64,000 nt of DNA from Camellia lanceoleosa (GCA_025200525.1 CM045758.1:62312649-62376648); one strand, 5' to 3'. Counted from the first letter of the stretch, positions 49,391 to 59,896 are shown. Notes: generated from the letters alone by a model not told the origin. Made by a program: numbers and translations.

Positions 49391-50313
49391 CATTTGGTTT
49401 TATATTTGTTTTTCGCATTGGTATCCCTACAAAGAAAGTTAGTAGCAAACCACAACAAAATACAAACAAATAATCTAAACAATTTAATAAATTAAATGAA
49501 ACCATCTAGCCAACTTTTAATTATATAAGTAACCAATGCATTAAAATGCCAATTAAATTAAAACTTTAAAATAAAGTTCTATACTCATGGGTTATGAATG
49601 AAATTAATTCATAATAAACATTTAAACTATTAACTCCAAATAAATAAGTTAAATTCAAAGTTAATGCACCCAATTAAATAATTCAGACTAATGCACCAAA
49701 TTAGATAATTTAGATTAATGCACCCAATTAGATAATTTAGATTAATGCACCCAATTAAATTCAAATTAATCATGTATACAATTCATAAAAATTTTATAAC
49801 TACAAAATACATTAAATTATGTAATCTAGTCTAGAAAATAATAAGCATGTAACAAATTAAAACTAGAATAGAATTAGCATGTCAAAATTGCAACATTCAT
49901 AAATTATATTTTATAATCTTAAAATTCACGCAAATTATGATAGAGAATTCTAACTAAACTAAGGCCCTGTTTGGGGACTGACTAAATTAGCCAATTAGCC
50001 AAAAAGTTACTAAATTAGCCAAAAAGTCAACCACTCATACCAAAAATTCAAAGATTCTCTTTTCTCTCTACTTTTTGCACATCTTTTCGTAATTAGCCAA
50101 AAAGTCATCCCAAACATACAAGTTTTTTTTACCTACCTTTTTAGCCAAATAGCCAAAAAGTTACTAAGGGTACCATAGCATAATTTAAAATCATTGAAAT
50201 AGTGAGCAATTCCGCAACAATTCCTAGTAACATTATACAAAGCTAACCTAATAGTCTATATAAATCCATTCGATCAATTTCATAGAAAATATATGTAAAA
50301 TCTGTTTTAAACT
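49391..50313. other. Copia-2 5' internal remainder with a repeat-rich patch
   Basis: AT-rich sequence with a short tandem motif (CAATTAGATAATTTAGATTAATGCACC) at 49665-49750. Section 49973-50170 starts GGCCCTGTTTGGGG and repeats TAGCCAAAAAGT five times; it may be a small MITE, but I could not find matching inverted ends. No PBS is seen next to the LTR. Confidence 0.45.
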
Positions 50314-51010
50314 TGTTATTCAAATTGTGAAATTAAATAAATAGATTTATGAAAAAATCAAAATTATATATATACCAAGAACACATGCTGAGAATTAAAA
50401 CTAAATTTCAACAGAAATACACAAAACAATAAAAGGGTAAAGAGACGAAACCGAAGCCTGCACGGAAGCAGTTTCCTTAAAACAGATTTCGCCGCCTCAC
50501 GGGTCGAGTGCTTGAGGAATCCCGACGTCTGTCTCCTAGGATACGACGGTCAAAACCAGCTACGGCAGAAGCACTTTCTGTCTAGCTTAGCGAACAAAAA
50601 AAGTGGCAGCACTCTCTCAATGTAGAAACTTTCTGGCAAACTGACTTGTAAAATGGAAACAAAAAATTTCTCTATAGAAACTTGATAGGAGGGTCTCAAT
50701 TTATACATGTAAAGGAGAAAGAAGAAGAGCCTCCAGCCTTTAAGGCTGGTCATTGAAACACCAAGCATCCATAGCCCCTTTCTAAGAATATGAAAAGTTA
50801 GATACCCAAAGGATTCACACCCTTTAGCCAAGAAAAAGGATTTAAATACTCTTTAAAATTCTATTCATGAATCTAACATCATGAAGCAATTTCTTGGCAA
50901 TTTCTTATTCAAAACCCAATGATTTTTGGCTCACTTAGACCTAACACAATAAAAGGTTGGGAGCCACTTTAATATTAAATTAAAGTCACCAAAAAATATT
51001 TTTTCCAACA
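50314..51010 (-). repeat. 5' LTR of copia-2
   Basis: This 697-bp repeat is paired with 32930-33652. The outer 130 and 400 bases are near-identical, while the section 50450-50580 differs markedly from 33065-33190, with many GC-rich changes. Confidence 0.85.
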
Positions 51011-51039
51011 AATTTCTATCAAGCTCTACTGAAAATAAG

Positions 51040-51335
51040 TCTTAGTAAAATCATCACTAAAAATAATTTTTTGTGACAATCCTTTGCATGTCGCTAAAAA
51101 TTGACAATTAATGACTTTTTTCTCACGATTTTTATAAATTGTCTCTACAACTTAAAATTAGTGATACTTTTTTGTGATGAATTTTGCAAACTATCGCTGA
51201 AAGTTAAAAATTAATGAATTTTTTTATGACGATTTTTTAAAACTGCCGCTAAAACTTATAATTAGTGATATTTTTTGTGACAATTTTCAAACTGTTGCTA
51301 AAAATTAATAATTAGTGACATTTTTTAATAGTGTT
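51040..51335. repeat. Diverged tandem repeat of about 60 bases
   Basis: Five units combine TTTTTTGTGACAATTTT, a run like AAACTGTCGCTAAAA and TTAATAATTAGTGAC. Such arrays occur at subterminal parts of plant DNA transposons, but no element ends were found. Confidence 0.6.
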
Positions 51336-51878
51336 TGATGAAAAATACCATTAATTATCATAGGACCTATTGGACACTAAGTTCCCTTTTTCTAACCTTT
51401 TAATAACTAACTTATTTAAATCATTTTATCTCCTAAACTATAAGGAAAAACTATACTAAATATTTTCACACAACTTTACAAAACTATTTTTTTTTATAAA
51501 AAAAATTAACTAAAAGGGAAAATTACAACAACAAAAAGGTTTGACCATTGTAACAACATAAATTATGAATTTTTAATTTAGTCAATTTAAACTTGAATTT
51601 TTGTTAAGTAAATCGATGAAAATATAGTATTTTAATAATTAACTTAGTGTAGATATGTATGAAATGTCTAATATATATATATATATTTGTATTGAGTTTA
51701 ATAAATAAAATCTCTCTCTCTCTTCTTTTTTTTTTCTACTAATTTTATTTAACAAAAATAGACAAATAATTTAAATTGAAAACAAATTAAAATATTAAGA
51801 GTTAAATTAATAAAATTAAAAATCAAAAGTTTATTTTGTTATAAGGATCAAATTTTAGGTTTCATCCTTACTAATGCA
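51336..51878. other. AT-rich spacer
   Basis: No gene was recognised. A TA run lies at 51672-51684 and a CT run at 51712-51725. Confidence 0.4.
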
Positions 51879-52057
51879 ATGAAACTCCAAAGGAACTTAA
51901 GTAATGCCTCTGGCTGCCCTTTGTGTGGCCACGAAAGTGAAACCATGCTTCATGCGCTTAGAGATTGTCAACTTCGAAGACAGATTTGGGAAGAGCTAAT
52001 TCTCCCTTTGTGTTGGCTACACTTCTTTCACTGTCACTTGTTAAGTGGATGGATTAG
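51879..52057 (+). pseudogene. Non-LTR retrotransposon fragment, zinc-binding RT domain (zf-RVT)
   Basis: The peptide contains CPLCGHESETMLHALRDCQL and RRQIWEELIL, the C-x2-C-x8-H-x3-C signature of the zinc-binding domain that follows RT in plant LINE-type proteins. Nothing upstream of it is recognisable. The copia-3 LTR starts within it; the partner domain resumes after copia-3 at 58981. Confidence 0.75.
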
Positions 52058-52678
52058 TGTTGGTTATAATATATTTTTAATATATTATATTTAATTTTTG
52101 GAGATTCAATAGGTATTTAATATTCAATTTAGTAACAGCTAGGGTTTTGATAAAAAAAACCCAAGAATCAATAATATATATATATATATATTGTTTCTTC
52201 CGAAGGTATGTGGCAGTTGTGGAAAATTGATACATTATTCGGTGAAATCAAATTTGGGTGAGTGAAGAGTACTGCTTTTCGGCTACTACAATTGGAAGTT
52301 CTCTTTGCTTCGACTTTTGGTTTTTTGAAGCACTGTATGTGTGCATCTTTGACTGCTTTGGTGAAGCTGATTTGGGTTTATTATTTTGAGTATTCTACAA
52401 TCTGTTTCAAAGACTTTTGTTAATCTATTTGGTGAGATCTTTCCTCTTGATTATTTGAAATTCACCTAAGGGTGGTTTGTGAAACTATTCGTGTCTCGTT
52501 TGTAATTGTTTGGAAATTTTTTGGTTGATAGTGGAATCGGATTTCGATCCCGTAGACATACCTCACATTGAGGGAACCACATAAAAATTCTTGTGTCGTT
52601 GTTGATTTAATTTTTTCACATTAGTTTTTATTCCTATTAATTGATTTACTTGTGAAAAATCATCTAGTTCCCCTAACA
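52058..52678 (+). repeat. 5' LTR of copia-3
   Basis: Starts TGTTGG and ends CCCTAACA. It has an (AT)n run near 52172-52192. The last 310 bases align with the 3' LTR, while the first part (about 270 bases) has no counterpart there. Confidence 0.8.
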
Positions 52679-52680
52679 AC

Positions 52681-52692
52681 TGGTATCAGAGC
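52681..52692 (+). other. Primer binding site of copia-3 (tRNA-Met)
   Basis: TGGTATCAGAGC is the standard plant copia PBS complementary to initiator tRNA-Met, two bases after the LTR. Confidence 0.9.
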
Positions 52693-52729
52693 TTACGGTT
52701 TATTTGGGTTTATTTACTTATGTAAATCA

Positions 52730-53618
52730 ATGGAGGGGAATGTGGGTCGTATGTCCAACTTTAATGAAAGCAATTGGGTAACTTGGAAAACTAAAATGGA
52801 GAACCTATTACTTTGTAAAGATTTGTATGGGCCTATTGAGGGTGATAGTGGCAAACTCGAGAGTATGAAAGATGATGAATGGAAGAGACTTAATCGAAAA
52901 GTCGTTGGTGTTATCCGTCAATAATTGATGACAGTGTGTTTCATCATGTTGCTAGTAAAATTTCGACATATGATTTATGAAAAAAAATTAGAAGGTCTTT
53001 ATGATAGAAAATCGGCTACAAATAATGTTTTTTGTTTCGAAAGTTGGTTAATTTAAAATATAAAGATGGTAGCCCTATTCTGGAACATTTGAATGAAATA
53101 AAGAGTATTGTCAACCAACTTGCTTCTATGAAAATTGTTTTTAATGATGAGTTGCAAGCTTTGATGCTACTTAGTTCTTTGCTCGAAAGTTGGGAGACTT
53201 TTGTTGTGATGGTTAATAATTCGGTGCTCAATTGAGTTGTCATAATGAGCCAAGTTAGTAGTAGTTTATTGAATGGAGGAACTAAAAGAAAATCAGTGGG
53301 TTTCTCTCATTCGGAAGCATTTGTTGTGAGAGGCCGAAGCAAAATAAGGGGGAGGAGCAAGACTCCATGTGGTCGTAATCAAAGCCGTGACAACTCAAGA
53401 GATGGTTATTTTTCAAAGAAAGACATTGAGTGTCAATATTGTCATGAGAAAGGGCACATGAAGCAAGAATGTCGAAAGCTCAAGAACAAGGAGAAAAGGC
53501 ATGACAAAAGTGTAGATAAGAAGCAAGAAGACACAACGACGGTTACTACCAATGATCTTATGGTTGTTTGTGAAGATGATTGTATCAATTTTGTGGCCAA
53601 GAGAGCAATTGGGTGATT
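52730..53618 (+). pseudogene. Copia-3 gag
   Basis: It starts MEGNVGRMSNFNESNWVTWK, with LLLCKDLYGPIEG after it. Then, past a stop at 52922 and frameshifts, come PILEHLNEIKSIVNQLASM and LQALMLLSSLLESWETFVV, the copia gag (UBN2-type) blocks. It ends with an RSKIRGRSKTPCGRNQSR stretch and an intact CCHC zinc knuckle CQYCHEKGHMKQEC near 53433. Gag would form the particle and bind RNA. Confidence 0.88.
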
Positions 53619-55403
53619 GATTCCAGTGCTTCTTTTTATGTGACTTTTCGAGTTGATTTCTTCACTACCTACACCAAAGGAGATTATGGTTGTGTTCGAA
53701 TGGGTAATGAAGGTTTGTCCAAGATTGTTGGTATGGGTGATGTTTGCTTGGAAACAAATTTGGGCTGCAAGTTGTTGCTTGAAGATGTGAGGCATGTTCC
53801 CAACATTCGCCTCAATTTAATCTCTACCGAGAAGCTAGATGATAAAGGTTACAACAACAAATTTGGTGATGGAATATGAAAGCTCACAAAGGGTTCTTTG
53901 GAAGTGGCTAAGTGCAAGAAGACTTATACACTTTATTCGATGCAAGGAAAAATTTGTAAAGATGTTAATGCACTCGAGGATGATGCTTCTACTGAATTGT
54001 GGCACAAACGGCTTGGCTACATGAATGAAAAGGGGCTACAAGTTCTGTTCAAGAAAGAGCTTCTACTCGGTTTGAAAGGTACACATCTTAAAACTTGTGT
54101 TCATTGTTTGGCAGGTAAACAACATAGAGTTTCTTTTCATAAAAATGTTGCTTCTAGAAAAGAAAATGTTTTGGAGTTGATTTATTTGAATGTTTGTAGT
54201 CCTTTGAAAGTTAGAACACATAGTGGTGCACTTTTTTTTGTTACTTTCATTGATGATTATTTAAGGAAAGTTTGGGTTTTTGCACTAAAAACTAAATATC
54301 AAGTTCTAGATGTGTTTAAGCATTTTCAGGCCGTAGTTGAAAGAGAAATAGGGCAGAAATTGAAATGCATCCGAACAGATAATGGTGGTAAATACATTGG
54401 GCCATTTGATGAGTATTGTCGTAGCCAAGGTATTCGGCATCAAAAGACAGTTAAGAAGACTCCTCAACAAAATGGCATTGTCGAGAGAATGAACCGCACA
54501 ATTGTGGAAAAAAACAAGATGCCTTCTTTCATATGCTAAATTGCCAAGATCTTTCTAAGGTGAGGCAATGAGGACAACGGTTGATGTGATGAATTTGTCT
54601 CCTTTCTATCCTTTGAATAGTGATGCTCTTGAAAGAGTTTGGACTAGCAAGGATATGTCTTATGAGCACTTAAGAGTGTTTGATTGTCGAGCCTTTGTTT
54701 ACATTCCAAAGGATGAGAGGTCTAAGCTTGATAGCAAGTCAAGACAATGCATTTTTCTTGGCTATGGGCGTGATGAATTTGGTTATAGATTGTGGGATCC
54801 GATCGACAAGAAAGTTATTCAAAACCGTGATGTTGTTTTTCTTGAAGACTAAACAATTGAAGACTTTGGCAAAGTTGATCAACCAGAGCCAAAAAGTAGT
54901 GATCTCATTGACATTGATCCATCTCCTTCGTCTTCGGTGGATAATGGAAATGAGAGAGATGTGCAGCCACCTCTTAAAGATGTAAATGATGATGCTACTC
55001 CAAATGAAGTTGAACCTGAAATTGACGAAGAGAATCTAACTCAAGAACTGTCATCACAACTTCAGTTGAGGAAATCTACAAGGGACCGGCAACCTTCGAA
55101 AAAGTATTCTCCCAATGAATTTGTGTTGATATCCGATCAGGGGGAGCTCGAGAGCTTCCAAGAAGCAATTGAGCGTGCAAAAAAAGGTGATTGGAAAAAG
55201 GCCATGAAAGAGGAAATGAACTCCTTACTTGAAAACCACACTTATGATTTGGTGAAGTTGCCTAAGGGGAGGAAAATTCTGAAAAAATAAGTGGTTTTTC
55301 AAATTGAAGAATGATGGCAAGAATCTAAGGTACAAGGCAAGCCTTGTTGTGAAAGGCTTTGGGCAAAAGAAAGGTATTGACTTTGATGAGATTTTCTCGC
55401 CGG
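53619..55403 (+). pseudogene. Copia-3 protease, integrase and start of RT
   Basis: Protease: NWVIDSSASFYVT (usual active site DSGAS, here DSSAS). GAG-pre-integrase: ELWHKRLGYMNEKGLQ and CVHCLAGKQHR (HHCC). Integrase core: ELIYLNVCSPLKVRT, where the first catalytic Asp appears as Asn; FIDDYLRKVWVF; CIRTDNGGKYIG; and TPQQNGIVERMNRT with the Glu. After a stop at 54537: HLRVFDCRAFVYIPK and IFLGYGRDEFGYRLWDP. RT begins ESFQEAIERAKKGDWKKAMK, and KWFFKLKNDG follows after one frameshift near 55288. The sequence stops at FSPV, where copia-4 is inserted. Confidence 0.88.
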
Positions 55404-55536
55404 TGTGAATTATGTAGTTTATATTATTCATTAAGGATAGTTTAGTACTTTAGATTATTAGGGTTTTACTCCATTGCTTATATATTTGTACTTCTTTTGA
55501 TTAATCAATATACATAAGTTTTGTCATCTGTTATCA
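55404..55536 (+). repeat. 5' LTR of copia-4
   Basis: This is a short LTR of 133 bp. Its last 68 bases recur at 57235-57302, directly before the second GCCGG. Confidence 0.85.
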
Positions 55537-55548
55537 TGGTATCATAGC
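55537..55548 (+). other. Primer binding site of copia-4
   Basis: TGGTATCATAGC differs from the tRNA-Met standard TGGTATCAGAGC by one base and directly abuts the LTR. Confidence 0.8.
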
Positions 55549-55899
55549 AAGGTTACAAACAGTAGCATACCTCGCAGGTCATCATCAACCATCGCAGCTC
55601 TGTCTCTCATCGCAAGGCCATCGCAGTTCGTCTCTCTTTCAATCGCAAGGCCATCGCAGCTTTGTCTCTCTCTTCGCAAGGTCGTCATCGAAGCAGCTCG
55701 TCTCACTTGCTGGTTTTGGTTCTGGTTCTGGTTCAATCGAAACCCTAGGAAGCTTCCATCGCTGGTCCCTAGTTCATTCGGAGACCTAGGTTGGGTATCT
55801 CGCTGATCTTCTTTTTATTCTGACCTAGCTCTCGTAAAAGGTGAACCTCCATCGTTGGTCTCTGGTTTATAGTTTGCCGTGGTTATGAGAAGAGTGCAT

Positions 55900-56460
55900 T
55901 GCTACTCTTGACAGTGCTAGTCAGAAAGATAAGTCCATTCAGGAGTTCTACAATGAGATGACTACTTATTGGGATCAACCTGCTTTGATGGAACCGTCTA
56001 ATTTACAGTTACTTGACAGTTATATCAAGTATCGGGAGAAACAACATCTTGTTCAATTTCTCATGGCCCTTCGTGATCAATTTGAGCCACTTTGGGGAGC
56101 TATTCTTCATCGGTCTCCCTTGCCTTCTGTGGATGGTGCTGTCCGTGAGCTTATTGCGGAAGAAACTCAGTTTAAGGTGGCTCATGGTACTCCTGCTTCC
56201 CAGTCAGTTTTTGCCACTCCTCCGCTCTTGCCCACCCCATCTTCTCATTTATTTCAAGTTACTGGTAAGCCCAAGCCTCGGGTTTCCATGGATGAGTGCA
56301 GCTTCTGTCATCAGAAAGGCCATTAGAAACATGCATGCCCTAAACTTTTGCAGCCCAAGGGTCGTTCATCTGGTTCACCATTCGCTAAGCCGACATTTTC
56401 AGGATCTCGCTCATCTGCTGCCTTTTCTGCACCAGTTTCTAAGAATGATCCATCTTCTAA
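55900..56460 (+). pseudogene. Copia-4 gag
   Basis: The translation reads SIQEFYNEMTTYWDQPALME, KYREKQHLVQFLMALRDQFE and RSPLPSVDGAVRELIAEETQ, typical of copia gag with its FLMGL-type and LP-AY-L blocks. The zinc knuckle is CSFCHQKGH, a stop, then KHAC: a TAG at 56324-56326 replaces the residue after His. Further stops follow (about 56465). Confidence 0.85.
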
Positions 56461-56470
56461 TATGTAGTCT

Positions 56471-57234
56471 ATGTTTGAGCAGTTCAAGTCTTTCATGGTG
56501 GCCAATCCAAATCTTTTGTCCCAAGCCTCCGCTATGACTACCACTCAGTTCGGTTTGTCTGGTTCATCCTCTTCAGGTAATATCCATACTTCGTGGATCT
56601 TTGATTTTGGTTGTTCACATCATACGACCCCTGTTGCATCTTTCCTCAGTAATTGTGTCTCTCCTTCTTCTTCTATCATTATTGCTACTGCTAATGGTTC
56701 TTCTATGCCTGTACACTCTGTTGGTTCTATTTCTTGTTCCCATTTGTCTTTTTCTCATGTATTTTATGTGCCTCACCTCTCACTCAGTCTTATTTCTATT
56801 AGTCAATTATCTGATTCCAGTTTTGATGTTGTTTTCTCTTCTTCTCATTGTGTTGTACAGGACCGGGTATCCAAGAGACAAATTGGGATCGGGCGTAGAG
56901 TTGGAGAACTATATATCTTGGACAACTTGCATGTTCCTCTAGAAGTGTCTTCTACTGCATTGTCTTCTTTTTGTTTAAACAATAAGTCCTCTTTGTTTTA
57001 TATTTGGCATTCTAGGTTAGGTCATCTATCGAGTGATCGGCTGAGGATGTTAGTTAGGTCTGGACATTTAGGCAATTTTTCCATTGGTGATATTTCTGAG
57101 TATTGTGGTTGTAAACTGGCTAAAATGTTTACCCTTCCTTTTAATAAAAGTAGTTCTATTTCATCTTCTCCTTTTCAATTGGTCCATACTGATGTTTGGG
57201 GTCCTTCTCCTATAGTTACCAAGGGTGGTTCGCA
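56471..57234 (+). pseudogene. Copia-4 protease and integrase N-terminus
   Basis: This open frame reads SWIFDFGCSHHTTP (usual DSGASHHMT; Ser changed to Phe), VFYVPHLSLSLISISQLSD, LFYIWHSRLGHLSSDRLRML (the H-x-R-LGH block), YCGCKLAKM and LVHTDVWGPSPIVTKGGSHS with the first integrase Asp. The frame runs into the deleted 3' LTR at about 57235 and ends at 57313. Confidence 0.88.
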
Positions 57235-57307
57235 TTCCATTACTTATATATTTGTACTTCTTTTGATTAATCAATTTACACAAGTTTTGTCATCTGTTAT
57301 CAGCCGG

Positions 57308-58610
57308 TTGTGAAGATGTCTTCTATTCGTGTTGTACTTGGCATTGTCGCAAGTATGAACCTTGAAGTTGAGCAACTTGATGTGAAGATCGCATTTCTTC
57401 ATGGTGACCTTGAAGAAGAAATTTACATGGAGCAACCAGAAGGTTTTGTAGAGAAAGGGAAAGAGAAATTTGTTTGCAAATTGAAGAAAAGTTTATATGG
57501 TCTCAAACAAGTTCTGCGATAATGGTACAAAAAATTTGACTATCTCATGATGAATAATGTTTATTTTAAAACCACTTTGGATCATTGTGTGTTTGTAAAA
57601 AAAAATTGCGAATGGAAAATTTATTATTCTTTTGATTTATGTTGATGACATGTTAATTGTGGGTCAAGATTATACTATGATTAACAGGTTGAAATTGGAG
57701 TTGAGCAAGTCGTTTGCTATGAAAGATTTGGGACCGTCAAAGAAAATACTTGGTATGAAAACTATTCGTGATTGCAAAAAGAGGCTAATTTGGTTGTCTC
57801 AAGAAAGCTACATTGAAAAAGTTCTTGAGAGGTTCAATATGAATAAAGCAAAGCCGGTTGGTTGTCCACTTGTATGTCACTTTAAGCTTAATTTGAATCA
57901 ATGTCCTACAAGTGAGAAAGACAAGGAAGAGATGCAGAAAATCCCTTTATGCTTCAGCAGTTAGTTCTTTGATGTATGCCATGGTTTGTATAAGACCGGA
58001 TATTGCTCACGTCGTTAGTGTGGTGAGTTGTTTTCTCTCTAATCTGGGTGAAGAACATTGGGCATTGGTAAAATAGATTCTAAGATATCTTCGAGGGACT
58101 TTGAAGGTGTGTTTGTGTTTTGGAGATGGTAAGCCAATGCTTGATGGGCTTACAGATTCTAACATGGCCGATGATGTTGATTTTAGGAAATCTGCTTCGG
58201 GGTATTTGATGACTTTTGTATGGAGAGCTGTGACATGGCAATTTAAATTACAAAAATGTGTTGCTCTCTCAACTACCGAAGCTGCATTTATTGTCATTAT
58301 GGAAGCTTGCAAAGAAGAGTTATGGTTGAAGAAATTTTTGCAAGAGTTGGGTTTGAAGCAAGAAAGGTATGTGCTTTATTGTGATAGTCAAAGTGCTATT
58401 CATTTGAGTAAAAATTCCACTTTTCATTCGAGATCAAAACACATTGATGTGAGATACCATTGGATTCATGGTGTGTTAGATTCAAAATTGTTACAACTCG
58501 AAAAGGTTCACACGGATGATAGTATTTCGGATATGTTGACTAAGACTTTGTCCAGGGACAAACATTTGAAGTGTCGAACTTTGGCGGGTATGGTTGATGT
58601 CTCATTCTAA
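57308..58610 (+). pseudogene. Copia-3 RT end and RNase H
   Basis: This resumes at VVKMSSIRVVLGIVASMNLE, LDVKIAFLHGDLEEEIYMEQ and SLYGLKQ. After a stop (57520) and a frameshift comes the intact catalytic IYVDDMLIVG at 57632. Then LSKSFAMKDLGPSKKILGM, and past another shift near 57950 SSLMYAMVCIRPDIA. RNase H follows in 58101-58610: DGLTDSNMADDVDFRKSAS, ALSTTEAAFIVIMEACKEEL, LYCDSQSAIHLSKN and SKHIDVRYHWI, ending SISDMLTKTLSRDKHLKC before the stop. The region runs straight into the polypurine tract. Confidence 0.9.
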
Positions 58611-58614
58611 GTTG

Positions 58615-58627
58615 GTAGGGGGAGAAT
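58615..58627 (+). other. Polypurine tract of copia-3
   Basis: GTAGGGGGAGAAT abuts the 3' LTR start TGTTGGG. Confidence 0.8.
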
Positions 58628-58980
58628 TGTTGGGTATACCTCCTTATTGGAGTATAGGTCCCAATTGGTTTATTATTTTGGGTCTTCTATAATCTATTTC
58701 AAAGACTTTTGTTCATCTATTTGGTGAGGACTTTCCTTTTGATTATTTGTGATTATTTGGAATTCACCTAAGGGTGGTTTGTGAGACCATTCGTGTCTTG
58801 TTTGTAATCGTTTGGAAACTTTTTGATTGATAGTGGAATCGAATTTTGATCTCGTGGACATACCTTACATTAAGGGAACGACGTAAAAATTCTTGTGTCA
58901 TTGTTGATTTAATTTTTCCGCATTAGTTTTTATTTCCATTGATTGATTTACTTGTGGGAAATCATCTATTTTCCCTAACA
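58628..58980 (+). repeat. 3' LTR of copia-3
   Basis: This 353-bp repeat starts TGTTGGGTATACC and ends CCCTAACA. It aligns with the last part of the 5' LTR from about TTTATTATTTTG onward. A short internal duplication (TTGTGATTATTTGG) lies near 58746. Confidence 0.82.
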
Positions 58981-59746
58981 ACCTCTACCATAATTCTTAG
59001 TCTGGTTCTAACTAATATAGCTGGTCTTTACTGTTTATGGCACCCATTTCTTCCATCTAGTTTTGTCATAACAAGAAAATTCATTCTCCTGAATTTTCTA
59101 TGCCTCAACATCCAGTTACCTACATTAAAAAAAGGAAGAGTCTTTGAAGAACAACAAGCTCAACTCAATTTACCTTATTTGGGTAAGCAAGGTCATGTTC
59201 ATTCCCCATGGTTGCCTCCTTCTTCTAGTTGGATCAAGATCAATGTTGATGGTTCTGTTCTAACTTTGAAAGGTTTTGCAAATGCCAGGGACATTGTGCG
59301 ATCGGAGAATGGGAAGTGGATTGCTAGTTTTTGGCATCATGTAGGCAATGCTACTATTCTCATTATGGAATTATGGGCTATTTGGTTGGGGTTGCAATTA
59401 GGATGGAGCATGGGCTTTTGTAAAATCTTGGTTGAGTTTGATTGTGCGGATGCTATTCATATGATCAATTCAACTAGTGCAATGAATCCATATTTTAATC
59501 TTTGTTAGGCCATTTGTGATTTGGTTGCCCGCGATTGGCTTTGTAAACTTTGTCTCATCTAGTGTGAAACGAACAAGTGTGTAGATTTTCTTGCTAAGAA
59601 TGCTCTTCACTTGTCGGCTTGGTGGGAATTTCTTGATGTATCCCCCTTGGTGTTATCTAGTTTGCTTTAGGAAAATAAACAAGGATCATGTCTCCTTGAA
59701 CCTCCTCGTGTTTAGTCTTGGCTTCGGCCCTCTAGAAAAAAAAAAA
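58981..59746 (+). pseudogene. Non-LTR retrotransposon fragment, RNase H-like domain and 3' end
   Basis: The peptide reads SSWIKINVDGSVLTLKGFAN (expected -GG-G-), RSENGKWIASFWHHVGNATI, MELWAIWLGLQLGWSMGFCK and ILVEFDCADAIHMIN: the RVT_3 RNase H-like domain that follows zf-RVT in plant LINE-type proteins. A stop at 59506 is followed by more of the domain (CVDFLAKNALHLSAW near 59580). An A-run at 59733-59746 may be the original poly(A) tail. With 51879-52057 it formed one gene before copia-3 entered. Confidence 0.78.
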
Positions 59747-59896
59747 AAGCATTCCAGTCAAATGGTTCATTTACACGAGGCCTCACCCAATCAATATAAT
59801 AGGTTGTGCTCCAAGCACGACCCAATTACTTATTTGCCTGTCAACCCAACCCATTATGATCTCATACTTTGTTCCTACAGATCCTAAAAAAAGAAA

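Larger units (their letters stand above)
32930..51010 (-). mobile_element. Copia-2: minus-strand Ty1/copia element, split by gypsy E3
   Basis: Terminal direct repeats 32930-33652 and 50314-51010 start TGTT and end AACA, and are flanked by a perfect 5-bp duplication AATTT (32925-32929 and 51011-51015). Coding fragments run on the minus strand from protease (36.6 kb) to RNase H (34.2 kb), so the right repeat is the 5' LTR. The polypurine tract GTGGGGGAT (plus 33653-33663) abuts the left repeat. Removing the E3 insertion leaves about 8.2 kb. Most of gag, the integrase core and a recognisable tRNA-Met PBS are missing. The element is dead. Confidence 0.85.
55404..57302 (+). mobile_element. Copia-4: small Ty1/copia remnant nested in copia-3
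   Basis: Perfect 5-bp duplication GCCGG (55399-55403 and 57303-57307) splits the RT block FSPV|VKMSS of copia-3. The 5' LTR is 55404-55536 (133 bp, TGTGAATT...TTATCA), followed by PBS TGGTATCATAGC. Only about 68 bases of the 3' LTR remain (57235-57302). Gag, protease and the start of integrase are present; the rest of pol is deleted up to inside the 3' LTR. Confidence 0.88.
52058..58980 (+). mobile_element. Copia-3: Ty1/copia element, split by copia-4
   Basis: The 5' LTR (52058-52678) is followed by the tRNA-Met PBS TGGTATCAGAGC at 52681. The 3' LTR (58628-58980) is preceded by GTAGGGGGAGAAT. Gag, protease, integrase, RT and RNase H occur in copia order. Frames are broken in gag, integrase and RT. 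The 5-bp flanks are ATTAG and ACCTC, so there is no target duplication, and the LTRs differ in length (621 and 353 bp). It interrupts a LINE-type gene. Confidence 0.88.
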
